A stretch of 33,225 nucleotides of DNA from Lingula anatina (Eukaryota; Brachiopoda; Lingulata; Lingulida; Lingulidae), in assembly GCF_001039355.2 (NCBI RefSeq), contig NW_019776106.1:70642-103866 (forward strand). The letters are read 5' to 3'. Positions within the stretch are counted from its first letter, which is position 1, and every line of letters starts with the position of its first letter. Positions 1-11,293 of this stretch are shown piece by piece. Position numbers and translations under genes: made by a program. The notes beneath the pieces are model-generated. The model did not search any database, was not told the origin of the DNA, and saw only the letters and a list, made by a program, of their open reading frames with translations.

Positions 1-1315
1 ATCTCAATACACAACTGTAAGAAATAGTAGGAAGGAGGGTCTGCATTTTCCCCTTTAATATAAGCACTGGAGTATCCATCAACTGTAACCCCTTCCCCCA
101 TTACCACCAACATAAACACCAACGGCAAAAACACCACCAGTACTAACTACAACACCAAGAAAGGAAATAGACGGTGGAACACAAAGCACTGGGTATTTTA
201 AAGTGAAAAAAAAAATGATTTTCCAATTTATATCCGCCCACGTCTATAACTTTTTGAAAGAATGTTGATTGGTTTTTAATTAATTAAAAAGTGTCATAAT
301 CCCCGCATTTATCAAAAATCGTGAAATCTAGAAAAAAAATTGATATTCAGAAGCCCCCATCACCAGCAATGAGCAACAAAAAGGATTTTTTTAAATTTAA
401 AAATGTCATTTGAAGGTTGCCTTTCTAGCTGACGTCATATTAGCAGTTCTCTCTAAATCACCTTTTATCTAGGGCCACAGGTGCTGCGCTCCCCTTTCGG
501 TAAGTTGCGAGGAACGAAGGTAGAATTGAAAGGTGTCTTCTAGCGTAAACCTTGAAAGACAGAGAGAGGAGTTGGAGGTAGGGGTAGAGAGGGGGAGGAA
601 TGTCTAAGGGAGATATTATTAAACAAACTTGTAACAGTCGCGCACAGTGCAACATTTACTACGTAAGTCAGCATGTGATACCGTAATGAAAAGCATTTTA
701 CGCTAGTATGTATGAATTTGATTTCATTGTGAGCTTTATGCTGTATGGTATGTCCTTTTAGTGTAATATTGTAACTTTTGTATAATTTCAAAGTAAACTG
801 TTTCAGTTAACGCTGGTCGTATTGACGTAACGAAAACTGCCCCTCAAGTTTCGAATGAAAGTGTGGAAAACGCGTGGGGTATTTATTAACGCATTAAAAG
901 TGGAATGGCAGCATAAGAATCCGTCTCTGCATATATTAGCCAGACTCTTAAGCAGGGTGCTTAATAAAAAAATACCACTGCTGTCTTAAGCCACATAAGT
1001 ACACTCCATTTACTTCAAATGAATCGGCCTATGTTATTTATTATATTGTGTAAAGTTTAGGAAGAATCACACAAGAAACTATAAACGTTTAGAAAATATG
1101 CGATGTAAGCAGATTAATAGTGTCATATTTAATGTCGTAAATTGAATGTTTAAACTAAACCTAACAAACAAAAAAAAGATGATGGGGATCATCCGAAATA
1201 GCACTAAATGTTGCTAAGCAAAATCTCGCACGATTTGAAGTAAGGTGGAGTCAGAAATAATGGCAGACTAGTAATTGCAGTGCGACAACGAATAAAAACC
1301 GACAGGGTTTTTGCT
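1..1315. other. Non-coding stretch, no gene recognised
   Basis: AT-rich sequence with frequent stops in every frame. The only longer open frames, on the minus strand around 458-791, are low-complexity and show no recognisable domain or splice pattern. I see no promoter or RNA gene that I can support here. Confidence 0.5.
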
Positions 1316-1556
1316 GGGTCCAGTTTCATCAACACTGGATAGCGCATTGGATAAAATTGTTATCCTCTGGACAGTTAGCATTAGGATAGTATCCCTTTCA
1401 ACCACTGGAAAGCAATATCAGAGACAAAAATAAGAATCTGGCGTTTGGAAAACATTACTTTACCCATAGGATACGTAACTGTCCAAAGGATAACTTTTCA
1501 ACTGATAGTGCCATCTATAGGATATTGCGCTACCGTGTGTTGATGAAACTGGGCCC
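1316..1556. mobile_element. MITE-like element with long terminal inverted repeats
   Basis: The left end begins GGGTCCAGTTTCATCAACAC, and the right end read on the minus strand begins GGGCCCAGTTTCATCAACAC, one mismatch in 20. The similarity continues inward as dispersed blocks, for example TAGCGCA near both ends and GTTATCCTYTGGACAGTTA in both arms. The whole 241-bp unit can therefore fold into one imperfect hairpin. It has no coding capacity. I see no convincing target-site duplication: the flanks are ...TTTTTGCT and TGGTTGAT.... This is seen directly as an inverted repeat; assignment to a non-autonomous DNA transposon is inference. Confidence 0.75.
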
Positions 1557-1613
1557 TGGTTGATTTCTTTTAACAGTCTAATGCACAACAGTACGAATGA
1601 TGCGGAGCGCATC

Positions 1614-1648
<35 letters not shown>

Positions 1649-2131
1649 GGAAAATTGTCAAACGGGGCCAGGGAATTTCTCCATTAACCTCTTCTTTTTG
1701 CCCTCCCCCTCCCCTCTTAAACATCAGAATTCCTTAATCTGTTCATAAAATCTTATAGACTGTAGCATTTCTTTCCTGTTAGAAATTGTTCACGTTGAAT
1801 TCATAACCACTGGTTATAAGCCGACATAAAATGCGATCGCAATTTCGGTAAGAACCAAGAAGAAATTTTCTTATAATTTATTCTAATGTTTATATTCCAT
1901 CAAATAAATTGTCTTGTTAGATCCTTTTCTTGTTATTATTATTAGCAGTAGCAGTAGTAGTAGTAGTACTTATTTTGACATGATGCTTCCAGTACATCAC
2001 GACATTAAACAGGCGATAAAATAACCGTGGTTAATAAGAACTTGTTAATTTTATTGCAATTTAAATTAATGATGTGTAGATATTATACAAGGTAATCTAT
2101 CTAGGATTTTTTTACCCAGAATAATTTGTAG
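1557..2131. other. Non-coding stretch upstream of the first gene
   Basis: Contains the CT microsatellite, a short GTA/GCA trinucleotide run around 1945-1970 and AT-rich sequence. A pyrimidine-poor candidate splice acceptor (TTTGTAG) ends at 2131, so an unseen 5' exon of the next gene could exist upstream. No clear TATA box is visible. Confidence 0.4.
1615..1645. repeat. (CT)n microsatellite
   Basis: An uninterrupted TC/CT dinucleotide run of about 31 bases, immediately downstream of the MITE-like element. Confidence 0.9.
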
Positions 2132-2147
2132 ATGTATTGCGCTCTGG

Positions 2148-3556
2148 ATGATACTGCTCGTGCAAGTACCACTGACCACATCGAAGCAAGTTTCCAGAGC
2201 GCTGTCCCACTACGACTATACGCTAACATTTATCATGGACGGGGCTCCAGCAGTGGTTATAGATAACAGCAGTAGCATTGCTGAATATCACCAGCTGGCT
2301 GGGCGCTCCATGGCCGAAGCTATTGACGAGGGGAAGAGAGCTTCTCTATGGTTGAAGGTGTATTTAGCAATATTTTACATAATAGATATTGCAATCTATT
2401 ACAGTAAAACGTTATCGCCAGGTTAATAAGACTGGGTTCCCATGCCTAGATCGATCCATCTGGATCGATCCAACCCCCTGGGGAGTCTCACTATATTGCT
2501 ATCAACTTAGCCGGCTTAAACGTCTGTCACTCTTACCCATAGCTAGGGGGTAAATATAATTGGCCCCTAACAGCTTATACCTATAAAGAAACTTAATAAT
2601 AGATCCCTATAAGGCAGAGGACTTCTTTCAAAACCATATGTATTATTTTAAGACTTTTTGCGCAAGTTCCCACTTTACATGAACCAAATGGAAAGTTTTC
2701 ATATTACCTTTTTATTTATGTATACTTGTTTCTAGCTGCATACATGGATTTAAACCAGGCTATTGTAACCAATGTTCCAATTGTAGGAAAAATATGGCAT
2801 TGACTTCACAGAGTGGAGGATGAGGTTTACCTCGACGGTTCGAAAGCTGTCACGAGAAATAACCTGACATTCAAAGCGTTTGTACTGGACCCTCGAGCGC
2901 GTTATCGTCTCGTGACTGCCAGCAATGGATATAGGGCGCAGTATTTCAATATACCACTCATAGATGCAGGTAAAGTTCCAGTTAGGATCTTGTACAAAGA
3001 GGCTTTTTTTACTGCTAAAGTGACCCTATAGTAAAGTATCATTTATTCTTAATTGCTTATAAAGATTCTACCAACATGCCACGTCACGTTATTTTGTATC
3101 AAGCGAATAGTATGCGGTGTCGTTTTTTTTGTTTTGTTTTTTTCGATATAAGTGTGGTGTCAAGAGACATGGGTTTATATCTTTTTAGGCTGGGTGGTGA
3201 TAACAAATGAAAATGTCCAAGCGAATGGTTCTTATACTGGTTTAATTCGCAAGAATTCTTACATCCTATATTCTGACTACGTTATCCCCGTGTGTCCATA
3301 CTGCCGCACTAATGGAGGTTATTGGCACTTTCCCTGTGGGAATATCTTCGGCACCACGGCCCCGCTGGTTATTCATTATGAGACCAAAAGTTTCCTTGCC
3401 TTGGGGAATCCTACCGTTATCGACTTCCTGGTAAGAGAGAAGAACTGGGGAGAGGGGGAAGCCAGCGCCGTTGGAAAGTTCTCTGGGACAAATAATAAGA
3501 TCATGGCGCGAACGGTTCTCACTTTTCCAGCAACGTTTACAGAAAACACACCCTAA
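2148..3556 (+). CDS. Three-exon gene of unrecognised family (about 245 residues)
   Basis: Proposed exons are 2148-2359, 2812-2969 and 3189-3556 (stop TAA). The second junction is firm: GCAG|GTAAAG joins to TTTTTAG|GC in matching phase, giving ...IPLIDA-G-WVVITNE.... The first junction is weaker. Donor GT|GTATTT and acceptor TTCACAG|A keep the frame and give ...LWLKVVEDEVYLDGS..., but the acceptor has a poor pyrimidine tract. I chose the ATG at 2148 because it opens onto a short hydrophobic run (MILLVQVPL), possibly part of a signal peptide. An acceptor at 2131 would allow an earlier start. The last exon carries a Cys cluster (PVCPYCRTNGGYWHFPCGN, CxxC plus a third Cys) and an N-glycosylation sequon (NGS) in QANGSYTG. 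I do not recognise the family. The Cys and sequon content would suit a secreted protein, but that is inference. A candidate AATAAA lies at 4009. Confidence 0.6.
2449..2470. repeat. Perfect 9-bp inverted repeat (hairpin) in intron 1
   Basis: GATCGATCC and GGATCGATC are perfectly complementary and separated by four bases. The hairpin lies in the first intron of the unrecognised gene, 90 bp after the donor. It may be the remnant of a small inverted-repeat element; no function can be assigned. Confidence 0.6.
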
Positions 3557-4651
3557 ACTGCAGCTTTTGTTGGGGTCTTATCTTTATCGAACATTTCAGG
3601 ACGACCTCTCTGAACCAATACTTTGAAATATACTGCTGTCAACCCACTTGAGTTTTAGCAAAGAAAAACGCGATTAAAGAAATACAAGGGACATAATGAC
3701 TGGTAGTCACATTATAGACTGCAGAAATTTAAGTTTCGTAGTTTTGCAGTTGTGTTCAGGCCCTGTATTCCACCGTGAAAAAAAAAAAAAGAAAAAGAAA
3801 AAACGTGACAATGCAATACTCTGCTAATTGGGGACGGGTAAGATAATGGGTCTCGCATTTTGCAGTTCAATTACAACGCAGTAGCTTGGTTTATCATTAT
3901 GTGGAGTTATCACGGTTTTTGTTTCCGTAAAATTCTGGATTTTGCTGAGTATCTCATTGAGGGGTACAGGGATCACAGTTTAAAATCACCAAATCACAAA
4001 TCACAGTAAATAAAACTTTATTTGATATTTCATTGAAGATGAACACGAATCACCAAGCATGTATTCGTTTCGCGAAGGACGAGGAATAAAAAGCCGCATT
4101 CACGAGTCACAGGATGCAAAACCCAGTGGTGAGGCCAGGTGAAGCAAAGGGAAAAAATATAGTAGACGAGATTAACTGTGATAAATAGGCACACTGATTG
4201 AAAATTACTTGTTTTGTGTGTGCAACCGGTATGTGTGGGTGGGTCGGGGGGGGGGGGGGGTTAAAGGGAAGTAGGGGTACCTCCGCAGCTGAAGTGAGGG
4301 TAGACACGTGGCTTGACCCACTGCGTACTCTCACTCCGTCATTGGGCAAAACCTTACGAACTTGTTCATCAACAAAGATATTCTTAATTATTAAATTGCA
4401 CGAACTTCATATGAGAGCAATGGAGGCATTGTTCTCACAAACTGCACCTTTTCTGAAGGAAAAAAAACTGGGTGGAGGGACGTGCGTACATATACTTGAG
4501 AACATTTTGTTTTATAACAGTGTGCCAAAACACGTGCGAACTGTTAGTCAGGACACTAACGTTTCGTAACTATGTGATAACAGGTCCCCACAAACTCGAC
4601 GATAACAGACAGGCCAGCGTTTCAGTGACCACATAGATGATAAGAATTTGG
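3557..4651. other. Intergenic region with poly-G run
   Basis: Follows the stop of the first gene. It includes a candidate polyadenylation signal AATAAA at 4009-4014 and a 15-G homopolymer at 4246-4260. Open frames on both strands around 4107-4569 overlap the G run and look like composition artefacts. No gene is supported. Confidence 0.5.
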
Positions 4652-4659
4652 TATTTAAA
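4652..4659 (+). promoter_or_regulatory. TATA-like box of the lipocalin gene
   Basis: TATTTAAA lies about 50 bases upstream of the lipocalin ATG at 4706. With the usual 25-30 base spacing, transcription would start near 4680-4690, leaving a 5' leader of roughly 20 bases. The assignment rests only on motif and position. Confidence 0.45.
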
Positions 4660-4705
4660 TCCACGGAGTAGCGTCAATCTGTCACAACACCAAGACACCT
4701 GCACA

Positions 4706-6190
4706 ATGTTAAGAGCAGTTTTATCACTAGTTTTTGTCTCGCTGGTAGCGGCTCAGGTGCCAGGTATTGGCAAGTGTCCGCCAGCCAAACCCATGACCAG
4801 TTTTGACCTTGAAAAGGTAAGACTAAGTTTTTTGGGTTAAAAGAGTTTTTATTTTACTTTGAAATTATATCACTCATACAATAGTCAATTAATGCAGTGA
4901 GTCATTAATATTTGATACATTTGTTTCACAACTTTTTACCATAAATTTTAATTAAACTGATAATCATTATACACATTATACACATAATCACTAGACACAT
5001 CAGGATATTGGCAACGATATCTTTCAGCGTTGATATAATATTAAATAAAGCATGTCTGTTTTTTTCTAAAATGCAGTCATCATCGCTTAAAAACTGCTTA
5101 TTTTCTTAGTATCTTGGCAAATGGTACGAAATTCAGCGATTCTTCGCGGCTTTTCAAGCCGGAATGGACTGTGTCAGTGCGAACTATTCCTCCAAACCAG
5201 ATGGACACATTAAGGTTTACAACGTCGGGTACAAGTAAGTAGTTTTAATTATGCGCATGTAAATAATTATTGATGATCAAAACGTTATATTTGTTATACA
5301 TAAATCAGTCAACGCAGTTACCGCTAATATTTCTTCCTAAATTATTGAATTCAAGCGAAGCTGTAAAGCTGTAAACGGAATTTTTTTATAAACTATCTGT
5401 AAAAAACGTGAAAAGGTCTTACAAAATGAAACTAACCTCATACATTCATGCTTGCATGGTTTTAAGTCTCGCTATTCTGTGCTTTGTAGATCTGGAAAGG
5501 AGAACGCCCTTGAGGGAGACGGTTATGCTCCGGATGCTGGTTCTCCGGCAAAATTAGCTGTCCGGTTTGCTGCAGGTGAGCGTTTTAAGTGACTATAACC
5601 ACTCCCCTTTCCAAGGGGGTTGAACTCCCAAGCCGAAAGCACGTTGAGTAGATTTATGATTCTGGTATTTTGTCTGTATTAAACACAGCACACTATATGT
5701 GATATGTGAACAGAGTAACTGCATTTCTTGGCTTACTTCCTCCCAATCAAACATAGCAGAGGTATTTAGTTAACTAGTGTCCCGATTTTAGTGTGCAAAG
5801 GCACGATTCATTATCGATTATTAAACATGAAAGAGAGCTTCCAAATTAATACTTTCGGTCAAACTTTGTCAATGTTTTTCTTCTGTCTGGGATAATATTG
5901 CATTTATAGATCCGTAAGTTGACATAAATTGGCATAAAACTTTTTTAACAATTTCAGGGACACCGTACGCACCGTACTGGGTTTTGGCCACTGACTACAA
6001 TACGTATTCTTTGGTATTTTCTTGTGAAGAGGTTTTGGGGATTGGGCACATTGAATTCTCTTGGATACTGGCAAGAAAACGTTCCTTAGATCCAGCAACT
6101 CTAGATAAGCTTCGTGGAATTTTAAAGGACAATGGAGCCAACCCAGCAAATTATAAAGACACAAATCAAAGGAACTGCCCTGCCTACTAG
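4706..6190 (+). CDS. Apolipoprotein D-like lipocalin, secreted, four exons
   Basis: Exons 4706-4816, 5110-5234, 5490-5575 and 5958-6190 join with GT-AG borders and matching phases to give 184 residues, close to vertebrate ApoD (189). Residues 1-16 are a signal peptide, probably cleaved before Gln17, as in ApoD. The lipocalin signature G-x-W is YLGKWYEIQRF (residues 38-48). The second conserved region is ATDYNTYSLVFSC (118-130), and the third contains the Arg of LARKR. Four cysteines (24, 58, 130, 181) match the two ApoD disulfides, and the NYS sequon at 62-64 sits where ApoD is glycosylated. ApoD-type lipocalins are eight-stranded barrels that carry small hydrophobic ligands (arachidonate, steroids, pigments) outside cells and act in lipid protection; the ligand here is unknown. 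I chose the ATG at 4706 because it starts the signal peptide; an in-frame ATG at 4637 would bury it and overlaps the TATA-like box. Confidence 0.95.
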
Positions 6191-6454
6191 CTCTAAGTGT
6201 GCATATATCTTATCTGCCTGTATATAAGTAGTCATTTGTGTATTGATATGAATAAGTGTCACCTTATGTAATGCCTTGGTGACCAACAGCACTACAAATT
6301 ATACAGCTTATACAGTGTATAAGCCTACGTATACGTACAAACAGCGAATGTTCTCAGAGGTTACAAGGAGTATGGTTCACGTAATTTTCATATTTGTTAA
6401 TAGATGAAGCATTTTGGAAAGATTTTTTACATTTCATATATTTAATTGAATATA

Positions 6455-6460
6455 AATAAA
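6455..6460 (+). terminator. Polyadenylation signal of the lipocalin gene
   Basis: Canonical AATAAA about 265 bases after the stop codon, in AT-rich sequence. This is the most likely 3' end of the lipocalin mRNA; there is no closer canonical hexamer. Confidence 0.6.
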
Positions 6461-6950
6461 TGATTTTATTAAGTGCCATTTTTCACTTTTTAAATTCTTA
6501 AAAGGCCCAATATCTCTAAAAACCTAATTAAGCGCATAAACTTTAGTAGGTACATTTTAAGCATGCTTTAAGATAAACATAAAACACAAAACAACAATAG
6601 ATGAGTTAAATGTCATCATTATGCAGCTACATTAAATTAATCCTAGATAAGAATCCAAACGATGCCAAGTTTCCCCATTGCCTGTGGTGAGATGTACAGT
6701 TTTCAATCTCCACAACCGCAATCAAGGTTCAATGTTCCAGGGAGGAAAAAAATGAATATGTACAAAATTCTCATTAAACCACGTGAGTTTACCCGCTATG
6801 TTTCAGAATTCACTGTTATGAAACATTCAGAACAATATCGATAGAGCACTGTACCGGTAGACTGATTTACATACTTGAATTTGGACTGCTTGCATTGTAG
6901 TACACCGTTAATGCAGAGAGTACTCGACTTGTTAAAACCGTGGAAAAAAA
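6461..6950. other. Intergenic, no gene recognised
   Basis: AT-rich, with one unsupported 60-codon open frame on each strand in 6662-6993. Nothing here resembles a known domain. Confidence 0.45.
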
Positions 6951-8320
6951 GGTCATATGCAAAATGCAAGCGATAAATGCAAGATATTGGCAACCTTGCA
7001 AACCCTTGATCGTGATGTTAACGTTAAGACCGGCCTGATTCAGTATAGCCTTTGTATAAATATTTTATTATTGCCAGCCAAAATATGAAATTAAAACTGA
7101 TCAATCGTCAGAATGGTAATGTTATAATAGTCAGATATCAAAGTAACCATTGATGAGGATTACTAATGACAACTTATCTGCAACATTTCCCATTTTGTTA
7201 TATATTTTCCGATAGGTTTTTAATTGCTTTATCCGGATGAATCAATACGTATGATATAGAGGACAGTAAGTCACGAAATTTCGGTGGATAAGCAAAATAG
7301 ACATGCAATGAATATGCGTTGTTACATATGGTCAACAGAGCATGATAATAGTCATTAGAGGAAAACCGTCTTGTATTATTTGAAAAAAATCAAATAAACA
7401 GGATTCAACAGAGTTTAGCCCTGGGGCGCCTGATTCGCGTATATAATCTTAATTTTGATGATTTACAACAGAAAAAGGCAGCAGAGAATGGCTTTCTCAA
7501 AGCAGAAAAAAATGAATGTTGTCATATCTTACAATTGCACTTCAGTGGTTATTGCACCAAGCTGCCGTAAATTACTCATCTAAAAGCGATAAAAACCTCG
7601 CCTCAGCGGGCTTTGTGCGTCATTCAGCCGGACAGAACATTCTGGAAAACAGAATGGTCATCAAAGCGGTTTCTTTGAATAGAGATATTTTTTTCTCGAC
7701 GAGACTACATACTCAAGCTCTTTTATTGTATATCCATCTTAAGTGAATTATTTTGATTATATTACTGTTTGCGATTAATTCGACGCCAAATGCATCGAGT
7801 GAGTGGGCGCATAACAGCTTTGTCGAAGGAACCGTTTTACACACGAATTCAGAAGAAGTAATAATACTAGTATAATACACGCAGTTCGGTCAATTCTCAA
7901 GTTAAGTGCAATCCAACGCTCATTGTAAGAATATATGAGTTCTAATCTTTACATTGGAAGTTTCCATAATGTTCAAAGTGTTAGTCAGCCTTCCCATGGG
8001 ATGCATATTTCTCCTTTTAGATGGTATTCTGATATTCTGCATTACGTATAGCCTTCAGTACATTTAGCAAGTACAACGTGGGCGAAAAGAGCCGTAAGAA
8101 AATGTGAACATTCGTCATTTTTCTAAACATTACTTCGCAATGTGTTATTCCTTTCAACTCCACATAAATACAGGAGAATGGCTCCAACGGTAAATCACAG
8201 TGTATGTCTTTTTGCTAATGTAGAGTAATCTTTATTCTGAGAGACGATTAAAAAATAAATCGTTAGATCTCCCAAATGTAAAACTACTTTCGCTTCAGAT
8301 CAACCTATTTCATGGTCGTT
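6951..8320. repeat. First copy of a 1370-bp direct duplication
   Basis: Begins GGTCATATGCAAAATGCAAG and ends CATTTCATGGTCGTT-type sequence at 8320, immediately before an N. Each base checked by eye matches the copy at +1371. It contains no recognisable gene; the 76-codon open frame inside it appears in both copies and looks fortuitous. Confidence 0.95.
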
Positions 8321-8321
8321 N
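8321..8321. other. Single N: assembly join
   Basis: The only ambiguous base in the window. It sits exactly between the two copies of the 1370-bp duplication, which points to a scaffolding or polishing join rather than a random uncertain base call. Confidence 0.9.
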
Positions 8322-9691
8322 GGTCATATGCAAAATGCAAGCGATAAATGCAAGATATTGGCAACCTTGCAAACCCTTGATCGTGATGTTAACGTTAAGA
8401 CCGGCCTGATTCAGTATAGCCTTTGTATAAATATTTTATTATTGCCAGCCAAAATATGAAATTAAAACTGATCAATCGTCAGAATGGTAATGTTATAATA
8501 GTCAGATATCAAAGTAACCATTGATGAGGATTACTAATGACAACTTATCTGCAACATTTCCCATTTTGTTATATATTTTCCGATAGGTTTTTAATTGCTT
8601 TATCCGGATGAATCAATACGTATGATATAGAGGACAGTAAGTCACGAAATTTCGGTGGATAAGCAAAATAGACATGCAATGAATATGCGTTGTTACATAT
8701 GGTCAACAGAGCATGATAATAGTCATTAGAGGAAAACCGTCTTGTATTATTTGAAAAAAATCAAATAAACAGGATTCAACAGAGTTTAGCCCTGGGGCGC
8801 CTGATTCGCGTATATAATCTTAATTTTGATGATTTACAACAGAAAAAGGCAGCAGAGAATGGCTTTCTCAAAGCAGAAAAAAATGAATGTTGTCATATCT
8901 TACAATTGCACTTCAGTGGTTATTGCACCAAGCTGCCGTAAATTACTCATCTAAAAGCGATAAAAACCTCGCCTCAGCGGGCTTTGTGCGTCATTCAGCC
9001 GGACAGAACATTCTGGAAAACAGAATGGTCATCAAAGCGGTTTCTTTGAATAGAGATATTTTTTTCTCGACGAGACTACATACTCAAGCTCTTTTATTGT
9101 ATATCCATCTTAAGTGAATTATTTTGATTATATTACTGTTTGCGATTAATTCGACGCCAAATGCATCGAGTGAGTGGGCGCATAACAGCTTTGTCGAAGG
9201 AACCGTTTTACACACGAATTCAGAAGAAGTAATAATACTAGTATAATACACGCAGTTCGGTCAATTCTCAAGTTAAGTGCAATCCAACGCTCATTGTAAG
9301 AATATATGAGTTCTAATCTTTACATTGGAAGTTTCCATAATGTTCAAAGTGTTAGTCAGCCTTCCCATGGGATGCATATTTCTCCTTTTAGATGGTATTC
9401 TGATATTCTGCATTACGTATAGCCTTCAGTACATTTAGCAAGTACAACGTGGGCGAAAAGAGCCGTAAGAAAATGTGAACATTCGTCATTTTTCTAAACA
9501 TTACTTCGCAATGTGTTATTCCTTTCAACTCCACATAAATACAGGAGAATGGCTCCAACGGTAAATCACAGTGTATGTCTTTTTGCTAATGTAGAGTAAT
9601 CTTTATTCTGAGAGACGATTAAAAAATAAATCGTTAGATCTCCCAAATGTAAAACTACTTTCGCTTCAGATCAACCTATTTCATGGTCGTT
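8322..9691. repeat. Second copy of the 1370-bp direct duplication
   Basis: Same length and, as far as I can see by eye, the same sequence as 6951-8320. Unique sequence resumes at 9692 (ATCAGCTTTTTACC). The complete lack of divergence, together with the N at the junction, suggests an unmerged contig overlap and not a biological tandem duplication. Confidence 0.95.
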
Positions 9692-10257
9692 TATCAGCTT
9701 TTTACCCCTTCAGTGCCTTCAGACATGCTGTTGAAGTAATGGTATTTTTGCTGAAGCAACCCTAAAGATATCTCAGATTGAATATTTTGAAAGTATTTTA
9801 ACGGATTTTAAGCCGGCAAATTCGAAATATTTGTAATTGACATTTGGGCCATTAACACGAGTCGTTTGAATTGAAAAAAGAGTAATATGAAAATTCAGGT
9901 AATTGGCAATTTGTCACTTTAACAAACCGTACATCACTAGAGATGAAGAATAAATGAAATAACGTGAGGTGATGGCATTGATTTAGATTAGGACTTAATC
10001 TGTGTAATGCATAATGTTCATAAGAAATGGGTGTTCAGACGTATTAATATACTTGATCACATTTAATGATTCTATCAACTATTTGTACGAAAAAAAAGAC
10101 TTTTAAGACTTTTAAAAAGCGTAAATTGCTCTATTAGAGGTAAGTAGTTTTACGCAATGAAGTAGAAACTTGTTTTAACATAATGCATTTAATACACGAG
10201 AAGCATACATACCTATCCACTCGTTAGTGTAAATTAAATGCATGTATACCAGTACAT

Positions 10258-10304
10258 AACCAAACTCCTTCACAATGTGAAGTACATTGCGTTGGAGCTT
10301 GGTT
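10258..10304. repeat. 47-nt imperfect hairpin
   Basis: The outer arms AACCAAACTCC and GGAGCTTGGTT pair over 11 positions with one mismatch. The inner arms CAATGT and ACATTG pair perfectly around the loop GAAGT, leaving a 4x4 internal loop. This is short for a miRNA precursor. It may instead be a small inverted repeat or chance. Confidence 0.45.
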
Positions 10305-10970
10305 TTATCTTCTTAATTCAAAAGATTTTAGTTCAGCGATAACGATATTTACTGCGTGCAAGATTCCAACTTTTATTGCCCTTAAACGTTCAATACGCAA
10401 GGACCTAGGAGCATAATTAACTCCATTTAGAGGTCGCTGGTGTATAATCCAAACGAGCTCTGTGCGTTTTTAACTTGTTTGAAGTAGGGTTCAGTACGTA
10501 CATTTTTACTTCAATCTTTATTTGCTTCGCTGTGGAACTCCTCGTTTCCCCAGTACAATATTCCCATATAACATTTTTATAACTCAACAGGCAGGTTTAA
10601 TAGCGCTCACAAGTATAGCCCTTTGGCAAAGGCAAGGTCATTAGTCAACGTTATACTGTCTAGCATAATATCCCCATATACTTTTTTATTCATCTGTGAA
10701 CATGAGTTATTGGCAAGTGCCAGTAAAACCTTTCGACAGGGGTAACCTATTAGGCTATGTTGAACTGTGAAATTGTTTCTGTATAGTCTTGGAGGCTTTG
10801 ATAACCTCATCATTGGTCAGATGTACTAATAAACGAAGCACCTTTGGTCCCTGATGGTTTCACCTAGGAGTTGATTTGTGCATCAACCAAGCATTTGATC
10901 ATAAACGCCCAAAAGAAAAAAAAAGACTGCAACCTTTTAAGTGATGTCTATATCGTACGAACACATCCCG

Positions 10971-10990
10971 CGGCATCTTAGCAGATGCCG
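10971..10990. repeat. Perfect 8-bp stem hairpin upstream of the UNC93A-like gene
   Basis: CGGCATCT, loop TAGC, AGATGCCG. It lies about 300 bases upstream of the UNC93A-like ATG, possibly in the 5' UTR or promoter. No known regulatory element is recognised. Confidence 0.5.
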
Positions 10991-11293
10991 GTCAATATAC
11001 ACGTTTCGCTGTCTTGATATTCCTGGCGGACACCTATTGGTGACTAGAAGTCGTTCAGAAGTTGCTTGGCAGAGACTCGCATGGTTTTCAAAGTCGGGCT
11101 GGTGTCCTTCGCATACAGCTAATAGTTTATCTTCCAGAAGCCAATTTCACAACATATTTCGGCCCAATAACAATTAGGCAGAACATTGGTTTACAGAGAG
11201 CAGATTGCAAGAGATCGATACATCAGTGTTCGTCTCTCCCACTCTAATACTGGCCTTGTCGATTACACGTACATATGTAGTCACTAGGAAGAC

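Larger units (their letters stand above)
9692..11293. other. Intergenic region upstream of the UNC93A-like gene
   Basis: No coding region is supported. It holds the 47-nt hairpin at 10258-10304 and a short perfect hairpin at 10971-10990. The UNC93A-like promoter and any 5' UTR exon presumably lie here, but I see no clear TATA box. Confidence 0.45.

Noticed and set aside
7516-7746. 76-codon open frame, repeated identically at 8887-9117
   Set aside because: Its repetition is explained by the 1370-bp duplication. It has no signal peptide, domain or splice context.
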